Assembly (NCBI GenBank): GCA_029259935.1
Contig: JAJDEH010000479.1
Coordinates: 1 to 42,673 of the forward strand
DNA from: Planctomycetota bacterium
GTDB taxonomy: Bacteria > Planctomycetota > Planctomycetia > Pirellulales > Pirellulaceae
DNA length: 42,673 nucleotides
Direction of reading: 5' to 3'
Each line of letters begins with the position of its first letter. Within the stretch, counting starts at the first letter, position 1. The position numbers were made by a program, and so were the translations under genes. The notes under the pieces were generated by a model. The model was not told where the DNA came from and did not search any database. It saw only the letters and a list, made by a program, of their open reading frames with translations. This document shows positions 32,758 through 40,942 of the stretch, piece after piece.

Positions 32758-33651
32758 TCATAGCTTGGATTGGGCGGACCGTACCATCCGTTGGAACAAG
32801 GCCGCTTGTTCGGCCAAGGCGGCCACCGGCTTCTTCGGTTTGCTGGACGACTCCAACATCAACCACCCCGCGTAGTCGTCGGCGACCAACAGGTCGATCA
32901 GTCTTTGATAAGGATAGTTCGCACTTTCCAATTCGCGCACATGGCAGGTCGCGCCGAACCGATTCGCCACTAGACGATAGTTACTTTCCAAGCCTTTGCC
33001 CTGTAGGTCCTGGGCGTTGGAATTCCAACAGATGGCGACGTTGGGATGGTCCGCCACGTCGAGGATGGCTTTGATCGTGGGCAGTTCCGCGCATTGCCCA
33101 TGTACTTCCAAGCGAATCTGCTGCCCGAACCCCGTGCCGTACTCACCAATCTCGTTCAGCGATCGGCCGATTTGTTCGATCGTCTTCTCGTGGGGGACGT
33201 CTTTGTAGAAGCGGTCGGGTTTCACTTTGACGCCGGTGCCGCCGACGTCGTGGCTGAGGCGAATAAACGCCTTAGAATCCTCGATGGCCTTCTTGACAAC
33301 CGCCGGGTCGGGATTGTCAAACCGTTCGTTGCTGCCCAGACCGACAAGCGTGACCTCGCTGTCGGCAAAGCGGCGAGCGATTTGCTCCCGTCGCCGCTCG
33401 TTCAGCGAAGGCTCCACTCCGTGGGCGTGCGTCGACCGCAGTTCCACACCCAGGACCTTTGCCATTTCGCAGTTGGTGATCAGCGTTTCGAGATCCCAGT
33501 CTTTTCCCCACTGATAGGTGACCAGACCGTAAGCCATGTTCTGACCTCGCGGCGCGGCGGCCAGCAACGGCGAGTTTCGAAAACAAAACGCGGACGACGC
33601 GGCGGCACAAGCACCGGCGGTCAACAGTTGACGACGAGATAATGAATGCAT
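32758..33651 (-). CDS. Tat-exported sugar phosphate isomerase/epimerase-like TIM-barrel protein
   Basis: The 297-residue protein starts with a twin-arginine signal (MHSLSRRQLLTAGACAAASS). A xylose-isomerase-like TIM barrel follows: MAYGLVTYQWGKDWDLETLI, VELRSTHAHGVEPSL, VTLVGLGSNERFDNPDP, IRLEVHGQ, NVAICWNSNAQDL and a final GWLMLESS strand with the usual late Glu. Members bind a divalent metal and isomerise or epimerise sugars, but the substrate cannot be read here. Exported members with Tat signals are common in planctomycetes. It has its own short intergenic spaces on both sides. Confidence 0.85.
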   Translation of the reverse strand: MHSLSRRQLLTAGACAAASSAFCFRNSPLLAAAPRGQNMAYGLVTYQWGKDWDLETLITNCEMAKVLGVELRSTHAHGVEPSLNERRREQIARRFADSEVTLVGLGSNERFDNPDPAVVKKAIEDSKAFIRLSHDVGGTGVKVKPDRFYKDVPHEKTIEQIGRSLNEIGEYGTGFGQQIRLEVHGQCAELPTIKAILDVADHPNVAICWNSNAQDLQGKGLESNYRLVANRFGATCHVRELESANYPYQRLIDLLVADDYAGWLMLESSSKPKKPVAALAEQAALFQRMVRSAQSKL

Positions 33652-33814
33652 GGAATGGGTCCGGGGTGATTTGACCGGTGGGCAATAATGGACTCGGCAG
33701 GTTCCAGTGTAAGTCGCCGCACTCGCCGTGCAAGTGCCGGCCGCCAGTCACTTAACGTGCTAACTCCGGGCGCTACGACGCCCAATCACGTAATTTCATG
33801 AATCTAGCCCCTGT

Positions 33815-34594
33815 TTAGTCATCCAGCGCCTTGAATGGATAGGTCATGAACGTGCTGCCCGGAGGATTGGGCGAGGGCCTTGAGGGGCAGGACCAGAATT
33901 CTTTGTCACCCGCTTTGACCGAGCAAGCGTAGGAGGTCATGGGCGCGAAGGCAATCTTCCAAACCGCGCCGGTGCCACTGCGTTGGGCTTCCACCAACAT
34001 CAGCACTTCCGGGTCGGTGCCGATCGCGAACGAGAAGACCGCCCCATCCAGCACTTCGCCGCCGGCGTCGCCATATCGGTAAAGCGGCTTAGTGAGCAGC
34101 CTCAATCGGCTTGGTTCCGTCCCCGTAAAGACATCGGTGACGCTGAACTGTCGCGCGATGGACCGCATTTGAACGAGTCGCAGAGGGGCTGACTTTGCCG
34201 GATTTTGGGCTCGAGGTGGATCACGCCAGGTTACACCGGATTCGGTGGGCAGCCAGAATTGTTTCCCTTGCTGAACGGCCCGCAGCGAGTTGGTGGTCAG
34301 CGACTGGAATTCTTGAAGCCAGCGGCCATCCGGAATTGGAAAAACCTGGGCGGCTACCATGGGGCGGCCATGATCCAGCCAAATGAACAAAGTTCCGTCG
34401 TGAATGCCGGTGACGGGGTTGTTCCATCGCTGAATCGGTTCTGGGTGCAGCTTGAGCCGAGCCTTCTCGTCGCTTTGGATTTCAATTTCCACACGGCGGA
34501 CGGACTGCTTCATGAACTCGAGTCGCCGCCGCCGGTCTTGCTCGGTATCCGCGCCAAGGGTTAAGCATAGAAGCAAGCAAACGGTTGGGTTCAT
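33815..34594 (-). CDS. Exported protein of unknown function
   Basis: The product is 259 residues. The ATG at 34594 gives a short signal peptide (MNPTVCLLLCLTLGADTEQ); a GTG five codons upstream is the alternative. The mature part has no motif I recognise. It is rich in beta-forming stretches such as GTLFIWLDHGRPMVAAQVFP and GAVFSFAIGTDPEVLMLVEA, and ends FMTYPFKALDD. I regard it as a planctomycete-type conserved hypothetical. It lies 82 bp after the VWA gene on the same strand and may be co-transcribed with it. Confidence 0.65.
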   Translation of the reverse strand: MNPTVCLLLCLTLGADTEQDRRRRLEFMKQSVRRVEIEIQSDEKARLKLHPEPIQRWNNPVTGIHDGTLFIWLDHGRPMVAAQVFPIPDGRWLQEFQSLTTNSLRAVQQGKQFWLPTESGVTWRDPPRAQNPAKSAPLRLVQMRSIARQFSVTDVFTGTEPSRLRLLTKPLYRYGDAGGEVLDGAVFSFAIGTDPEVLMLVEAQRSGTGAVWKIAFAPMTSYACSVKAGDKEFWSCPSRPSPNPPGSTFMTYPFKALDD

Positions 34595-34676
34595 TTCGGA
34601 CCTTCTCACGTCAGTAGATGAAGGGTGGCCGGTTGCGCGACGACCCAGGCAGCGTCGCAGAAGGAGAAAACCGTGA

Positions 34677-37196
34677 TTATGCCAAGCCGAGATACCTGCG
34701 CCACAACCATTCCACCGTCAGCATGCCGACCAACAGCGACCACACCCACCAACTGCTCCAAAGAGGGCTGCGACTCAGGGTCGGTGGACCGGCGGTTATG
34801 GGAAGATCACTGATTAACGCCGCCAATTCGCGCGCGCTGTTGACAACCTTGCCGCCCGATGTATCAGCAATGGTTTTTAGCAAGTCATGATTCGGGAAGG
34901 GATTTTGTTGCTCGAACGGATCATGCAAAAGCTGGATCTGCATCGAGGTGCTGTCGACCTGTGTCTGATCCTCCATCGCCGTCAATTCGATCCGCAGTCC
35001 TTCTTTCGCGGCCCCGGCCGACAGAATATCATTGATTTGCAATTCAATGCCATAGCCGAAATCGCTGGCCCCAAGCGGCCCCGCGGTTCGCGAATTTAGC
35101 TTGGGCAACACAATTTGTTCGCCCCATATCGCCAACCGACCATCGTACCCTTCTTCACGCGGCATGCCATCGGGCCATAGGATCGGCGAGTAGAGAGCCT
35201 CGTCGTCGAGTTCGGCCGATTGTGGTTCAACCATGACTTCGATTCGATAATCTTGCGTCAGGTTCGCGCCTTCGTCGTAGGCCACCGCCCGCAGTTGAAT
35301 CTTGTCGCCGGGGCGATAGTAATTCTTGTCGACTTCGGCAATTAACCTGCGCCGCCCAATGTCCGAGCTTTCGGTCATCCAGTAGACGACGTTGCGCCAA
35401 AACTTCAAATAGTATCGACTATCGCCTTCTCCCCAATCGTTGAGGAAGGCGTTGGCCCAGGGAGCCGTAATCGCGGTCGACAGGGCCATCGTGCGGCCTT
35501 TGCCGTAGCGTCCGACCGCCACGACCGGCATGCGATCACGAGAACCGACTTTGGCGGTGGCCAGCGACTCGGCGAGCGCCGACTTCACCCGTAATTCCAG
35601 ATTAGTGCCTTCGAAAGCCGGAAACGATTCGAGTATCGTTCTATTCTTGGCGACATCATCGACCATATTCCAAATCGGATGCGTCTTACCGGTGGTGTCA
35701 ATAGCGGCCGCGACTTCAACACTTGGATCCCAGTCTTCCTGCCCGTCTTGAATTAGAACTGGCAGCATCTTTTCAATTTCGGTGTCGTTCCAGCCGCCGG
35801 AAGCGAAGCTGCTTGGCCCGCCGACCATGCACAATCCGCCGCCCCGCTCGTTGACCCACCGCTCGATCCAACCGATTTGTTCGTCGGTAAACTGATCGCG
35901 TCGGACGTTGCTGAGAATCAATCCGTCAAAGGCGGAGAGTTCCGCACTTGATTCGGGAAAGCCGCGTTGGGAATCCAGGCTGCCGTCGGCGACGACCAGA
36001 CGCCGCAGGTTGCCGTAGGAACCCGACACCACGACGCATTCCACGTCCAAGTCCGAGGCCAATGCCTTGTACAGGTCCGAGTATGGACCCTCGACGACAA
36101 TCGCCTCGCCACGGCGAACGGCCCGAGGCAATTGGCGGCTGCCTTCCACGTATAGAACGCGAATTTTGGTTTGCTCGATAAAGGTTTCCGCGGTCGCCAA
36201 ATTGTTTTGTGTCGACACTTCGCCGGGCAGAATCGGCACTTCGATCAGCAGATCGCGCGTGTCTTCGTCGGCCCGAAAAGAAAGCGTCACCGGCTGAAAA
36301 CCGCTGCGCAGCGTTACCGGTTGGGGCGTGCCCAAAATGCGGCTGGGGGCTTCCGGCGTCCCCACCGTTTTCAACTGTACTTCGGCCCGCTGACCGTCAT
36401 ATCCATAGCTGCGCAGAAAAACCTGAACTTCGACTCGCGAATGCCGGCGCACCGTTTCCGGAACCACGGCTGCTACCAGGGCCACATCGCCACTACCGGT
36501 CAGTTCACCCACCGGCACGACATGGATTGGCACGTCCAATTCGGAAAAGTGGCGGGCAACCTCTTCGATGCCGGCCCCGTCACGGGCCCGGCCATCGGAA
36601 AACAGCACGATTGAAGCTGGGGGCGATCGACCAAAACGGCTCGTCAACTGCCGTAACGCCATCAGTAATCTAGTATCAGCATCGTCGGGTGTCACAACTT
36701 GCGTCGCGCCGTCGGCCGTTCCCGAACCGCTGGAAGCCTGCACGACCGGCTGCCCTTGCAGTTGTCCGATCCCCAGACTCGCCAATCCGTCGATCGATGA
36801 CAGGCGGTGGCCAAAACGGAACAAGTTGACATCCGCTGGCGTGTCTTGAGTCGCCGTTTCCGCGTCGCGGATCATCTGCACAACGTCGTCCCAGCGTGTT
36901 CGGGCGGTCCCCAATTGCATGCTGGTGGATGTGTCAAGCAGATAAAACACCTCGGGACGCGTCTTGTTGCCCGACGTTTCCGTGACTTGTACCGGATTGA
37001 CAAGCAGTAGCAGCACCAGGCCGATGATCAAGCAACGAATGATCAGCAATCCGGCACGCCGAGCAATTTCCGCCGGCGGTCCGGCGATCAGGCGAATGAC
37101 AAGCGCGCCAATAATGACCGCCGCGATCACCATCATGACCGTGGTCGTGGATGTCGGTGTTAGGAAGTCGATCGAGAAATTCAATTTATCTTCCAT
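34677..37196 (-). CDS. Membrane protein with VWA domain and glutamine-amidotransferase-like segment
   Basis: This 839-residue protein has N-terminal membrane helices at about 18-38 and 48-68. A von Willebrand A domain follows with MIDAS DTSTS (88-92) and a later LFSDGRARDG strand. A long beta-rich middle comes next, and then a GATase1-like segment (FDGLILSNVRRDQF, RGGGLCMVGGPSSFASGGW, VVAVGRYGKGRTMALST). One C-terminal helix (SPLWSSWWVWSLLVGMLTVE) closes it. It is inner-membrane anchored with most of the protein probably outside the cytoplasm. No catalytic triad is evident, so enzyme activity is doubtful. It lies 154 bp after the large coiled-coil gene and shares the VWA/GATase-like plan with the BatA-like gene beyond it. 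Confidence 0.85.
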   Translation of the reverse strand: MEDKLNFSIDFLTPTSTTTVMMVIAAVIIGALVIRLIAGPPAEIARRAGLLIIRCLIIGLVLLLLVNPVQVTETSGNKTRPEVFYLLDTSTSMQLGTARTRWDDVVQMIRDAETATQDTPADVNLFRFGHRLSSIDGLASLGIGQLQGQPVVQASSGSGTADGATQVVTPDDADTRLLMALRQLTSRFGRSPPASIVLFSDGRARDGAGIEEVARHFSELDVPIHVVPVGELTGSGDVALVAAVVPETVRRHSRVEVQVFLRSYGYDGQRAEVQLKTVGTPEAPSRILGTPQPVTLRSGFQPVTLSFRADEDTRDLLIEVPILPGEVSTQNNLATAETFIEQTKIRVLYVEGSRQLPRAVRRGEAIVVEGPYSDLYKALASDLDVECVVVSGSYGNLRRLVVADGSLDSQRGFPESSAELSAFDGLILSNVRRDQFTDEQIGWIERWVNERGGGLCMVGGPSSFASGGWNDTEIEKMLPVLIQDGQEDWDPSVEVAAAIDTTGKTHPIWNMVDDVAKNRTILESFPAFEGTNLELRVKSALAESLATAKVGSRDRMPVVAVGRYGKGRTMALSTAITAPWANAFLNDWGEGDSRYYLKFWRNVVYWMTESSDIGRRRLIAEVDKNYYRPGDKIQLRAVAYDEGANLTQDYRIEVMVEPQSAELDDEALYSPILWPDGMPREEGYDGRLAIWGEQIVLPKLNSRTAGPLGASDFGYGIELQINDILSAGAAKEGLRIELTAMEDQTQVDSTSMQIQLLHDPFEQQNPFPNHDLLKTIADTSGGKVVNSARELAALISDLPITAGPPTLSRSPLWSSWWVWSLLVGMLTVEWLWRRYLGLA

Positions 37197-37350
37197 CCGT
37201 CTAGCGAATCTGAATATTCAAACCCCGGCCCTCCTCGAAAGGAGAAGCCGGGCAGGAGGTCAAGGTAACGGGCCTTACCTTTCCTCGCAATTCTTACTTA
37301 ATTTTCGTGTCTAGTTTGTCATTGTCCGTGCGGGCCCAGGCACGATCACC

Positions 37351-40300
37351 CTATTCGGATTCCTCACGAGTGTCCGACGACAATACCTGAATGTAGCGGT
37401 CGACGAGGGCTCTATATTTCGGCGGCGTGGCCTCGTCTTCGCTGGCTACCAAGTCGGTCAATATAACTTCTTGCATTTGCTCCTGCAGCTCTTCGATCAC
37501 CGCACGCACCGCTTCGTGGTATCGCCGTGGAGCAACGTACGTCTGTTCGCGTTTATCCCAACCCCAATCCGAACTGCTCACACGTTTACCCCAGCCTTCC
37601 TGTTGCATCGTCTGGTACATTTCGTCGACGGCTTCCGGGGCCACGTCGGCTTTATCAAGGTCGTCCAGCAATTCGACCGCGTCGGAATGCCAAGTCGATA
37701 TTTGCTGATTGGTTTCCAGTTCGTTCAATTCTCGCGCCAGCTTTCCGGCGCGGCTTTCGAGTTGTGTCAATTGTTCGACGCGCGGCTGAACAATCATGCG
37801 ATAGATTTGGTCCAAGCGCCGCGAGGTCGCCTCCAAATTGTCGGCAATCGCCCCGGCTTCGACGCGCGCGTCTTGCAAACGGCTCTCCGATAGCATGACC
37901 GAGACATCCGTCATTCGCTCCACCGTTTCCTCCAACTCGCCCTCGCCGAGTACGTCGTCCACTTCGCGGATCGCGCCGCTGTCTCCTGGCGAGTTTGTTT
38001 GGACCACCGAATCGAGGATGTCTTTTAGAGTCTCTCCGCGCTCGGCTAAGCGGTCGGCTCGAGCCGCCAGTGCTGCAGCCCGATCCTCTCGTTCTTCCGG
38101 CGATTCGGGATCATCTCCACCGCTTGCTCCTTCCGCTCGCTTTGCTCTCTGGGCCAAATCGCGTTCCACGAACGACAATCCGCCGGAAATATCGCGGGAC
38201 ATGCCGATTTTGGTGGCGGCTTCCCGTGCCGAGACACCTTCCACGTTGAGCGCCAGCTCACGCAACATGTTTACCGAGTCGCGCGACTTCTGGATCGCTT
38301 GCTTGGTGTTGCCACGATCCAATGACCCGGAAACTTGATCCGTGGCATCCGCGGCATCGCCGGCCCGAGAGCGAGCTAACTCCGACATATTGCGAATGCG
38401 ATTCAAGATGTCTTCGATCTCGCGAGCTTCCAATGCAATGTCCTGCTGCTTCTGCTCAAGTTCCTCGCGAGTCATTTCGACGGGCTGTTTGGGCTTCGTC
38501 TCATCGGCGGCTTCATTGCCCTCGCCTTCCTTCTCGCCGCTCTTCTCCTGACCCGCGTCCTTCGTTTCGCTGTCGCCTTCCTTCGGTTCGTCGCCCTTTT
38601 CATCGCCTTCTTCGTCCGCCGGATCGTCGGACTCTCCGTCCGCCTTACTCGATCCCTCACCGTCGGTCGATTTGGCGTTGTCGGACTCACCCTGGCCTCC
38701 TTCGACTTCGGCAGGCTCGACATCTTCTTGCTGGCCCGCGCCACCTAGGTTGGTTGCCGACAGCGTTCGATAGATGACTTCCTGTTCATCCGCGAGACGT
38801 TTTAGACGCTCGACCAAGCGCTCGGGATTTTCTTCATCTTCGCGGTCCTGTTGCGGACGACGAAGTTTTTGCGTTTGCATCCGGTCAAAACTGCGCAGGG
38901 CGGCTCGTTGGGCGGCGCTGGCGTTGCTGTTCAAAAAGACTTCGATGCGATCACGGGCTTCGATAAGCAAGCGCAGGGAGTCCTTTTGCTGCTGGCTGCT
39001 GATTTCGTACTGACCCACATTGAGCGTATCGACAGCAGTTTCCATCACACCCGAGGCTTGAAAAACGAGATCGCTGCCCTCAATCTCTCGTGATTCCAAA
39101 AACTCGGCCAACTCACGCGTCGAGCGAGCCAGATCGTCCTCAAAATTGGCCAAGCGATCGACCGTGACCAAACTTGGTTCGCCGCCCAACTCGGTTTTCT
39201 TTTGCAGCCGGATCGTGCGATTGAGGTTGAATCGCTGGCGACCGATGATCTCTTCCAAGGTGCGGACCTCGGCGGGATCATTCTGATTGTCGCCGTCACC
39301 TTCGTCCGGCATTCTATACAGGCGGCGGAAGGGGCGAATGTCGATGAATCGCAGATCGGTTTCCGTGTAGTTCCGTCCACTGGGGTGATTGTCTTCGGCA
39401 AAGGCGTAATAGGCCACGCTGTCTTTCTGGTTCAACGTGAAGAATTCCAGCGGCAGCAGACGCTCCAGGGCATCTCGCGTTCGCAGATTTAGCTTGCCAC
39501 CGTTGGCGGCCATTTCCTGGGCCAATTCGAGATAGTCGTCCTTTTCCAACAACGTGAATTCTTCTTCGTTGTTAACTTCGAACTTGATGCCGACACGCTT
39601 GAGGCCAAAGTCGTCTCGAGCCCGAATTCGCAGCAGCACTTCCGCCAGGCTATGCACATCGACCGCTTCTCCCGGTTCTTCGAACCAGACTTGCGGCGGT
39701 TCGTCGTGGCGAACACGGACGCGAAACTTGTTGGCCGGCAGGTGCATGCCGTCCGCGGCTTCGGCCACGATCGTGTAGGTCTGGTCGTCGAATAGCGTCG
39801 CGGTTGCACGCAACAAGGGGCCATCAATGACGAGCGGAATCAACTGAACTTCCGGTTTCTCGCCGGGACCCAGCCGCCGACCGGTTTCGGTCAGGATCAA
39901 AGACGCACTTGCTGGCTCTCGATCGAGACGCAAGCTCCAAGTTACCGTCGAGCCATCTATCACGGTAAAGTTAGGCTCGTCGTTGGTGTAAGATTCTAGG
40001 GCCGTATATTCGGGCGGCGCGATTTCGACTTGCATCTCTTCAAGCGACAAGGGAAAGCGAACGCCGAGCTGAAAAATGTCACTCCGCGCGGGACCCGCCA
40101 CGACGCGATATTCCAACGGCTCGCTGATGTTGGGCAGCGGAAACTCGTAATTCACCTTCCTTGGTTCCTTCCGCTCCGCCTGGGTCGTCGACAACGAATG
40201 CTCGGTCCAACCGGATTGCGGATCGTTCGTCCGGCGCGTCATCAAAACGACGTCGCGATTGGTGCGCCCCGTGACGGCCACCGCTAGATTCAGGTCATCG

Positions 40301-40917
40301 CCCTCGTCGACGACCACATTGCCCGGCGTGATTTCAATTTCGGTGTAGGGCTGATTGCCCAGCAACACTCGCGTAACGGCCAGCCGCCACTCCCAACTCA
40401 TTAGCACGGCCCCTAAACCGAGAACGAGCGCGCAGACTAGGAGTACGCCGGCAAAACGAAATCGTTTGCGGGGAATGATAGAGTCGATTTTCAAGGGTGC
40501 CGCACGGTGTTCGGTTTCTTCCGCCAGCGCGGTGACCAGCGACGCGGCGACTCCCTCGGACCCGATCTGTTCTTCGCTGCGTCCGCCAAACTGCACCGAC
40601 GTGCGAACCGCTTGGCCCAACTCGGGAAACCGCTGCTCAATCTCGATCGCCGTACTCGGACGGCTCCAATTTCGAATCGCCCGCCACGTCCAGACGATCG
40701 CCAACGTGAAGGAAACCAACGCGATCACCGCCAGGCCCACGGCTCGGTCGGCATAGCCCACTTCGTAGGCGAAATCCCACGAGGCCAAAGCCGCGAGTCC
40801 GCCGAAGCCAACCAATAGCGCCCAGCAAATTGCTTGGCCAATATACGTTCGTCGGATTCCCGATAGAACAGAATCAAATCGTTCCATGAAGGCCAGTTTG
40901 GATTCAGAAGGACTCAT
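37351..40917 (-). CDS. Large DUF4175-like membrane protein with acidic linker and coiled coils
   Basis: I chose the ATG at 40917 because GAGGA lies 8 nt before it; a second ATG at 40932 would add five residues and has no such site. The 1188-residue product has membrane helices at about 25-40, 55-75 and 160-180. Several beta-sandwich-like repeats follow to about residue 550, then helices. A linker at about 724-812 is nearly all Asp, Glu, Gly, Ser and Lys. Long coiled coils come last (LEQKQQDIALEAREIEDIL, LTQLESRAGKLARELNELET). The layout resembles DUF4175 proteins found with MoxR/BatA clusters. It starts 25 bp after the BatA-like stop. No enzyme motif is seen. Confidence 0.82.
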   Translation of the reverse strand: MSPSESKLAFMERFDSVLSGIRRTYIGQAICWALLVGFGGLAALASWDFAYEVGYADRAVGLAVIALVSFTLAIVWTWRAIRNWSRPSTAIEIEQRFPELGQAVRTSVQFGGRSEEQIGSEGVAASLVTALAEETEHRAAPLKIDSIIPRKRFRFAGVLLVCALVLGLGAVLMSWEWRLAVTRVLLGNQPYTEIEITPGNVVVDEGDDLNLAVAVTGRTNRDVVLMTRRTNDPQSGWTEHSLSTTQAERKEPRKVNYEFPLPNISEPLEYRVVAGPARSDIFQLGVRFPLSLEEMQVEIAPPEYTALESYTNDEPNFTVIDGSTVTWSLRLDREPASASLILTETGRRLGPGEKPEVQLIPLVIDGPLLRATATLFDDQTYTIVAEAADGMHLPANKFRVRVRHDEPPQVWFEEPGEAVDVHSLAEVLLRIRARDDFGLKRVGIKFEVNNEEEFTLLEKDDYLELAQEMAANGGKLNLRTRDALERLLPLEFFTLNQKDSVAYYAFAEDNHPSGRNYTETDLRFIDIRPFRRLYRMPDEGDGDNQNDPAEVRTLEEIIGRQRFNLNRTIRLQKKTELGGEPSLVTVDRLANFEDDLARSTRELAEFLESREIEGSDLVFQASGVMETAVDTLNVGQYEISSQQQKDSLRLLIEARDRIEVFLNSNASAAQRAALRSFDRMQTQKLRRPQQDREDEENPERLVERLKRLADEQEVIYRTLSATNLGGAGQQEDVEPAEVEGGQGESDNAKSTDGEGSSKADGESDDPADEEGDEKGDEPKEGDSETKDAGQEKSGEKEGEGNEAADETKPKQPVEMTREELEQKQQDIALEAREIEDILNRIRNMSELARSRAGDAADATDQVSGSLDRGNTKQAIQKSRDSVNMLRELALNVEGVSAREAATKIGMSRDISGGLSFVERDLAQRAKRAEGASGGDDPESPEEREDRAAALAARADRLAERGETLKDILDSVVQTNSPGDSGAIREVDDVLGEGELEETVERMTDVSVMLSESRLQDARVEAGAIADNLEATSRRLDQIYRMIVQPRVEQLTQLESRAGKLARELNELETNQQISTWHSDAVELLDDLDKADVAPEAVDEMYQTMQQEGWGKRVSSSDWGWDKREQTYVAPRRYHEAVRAVIEELQEQMQEVILTDLVASEDEATPPKYRALVDRYIQVLSSDTREESE

Positions 40918-40942
40918 ACTTGGGTTCCTCATTCAATCGCAA

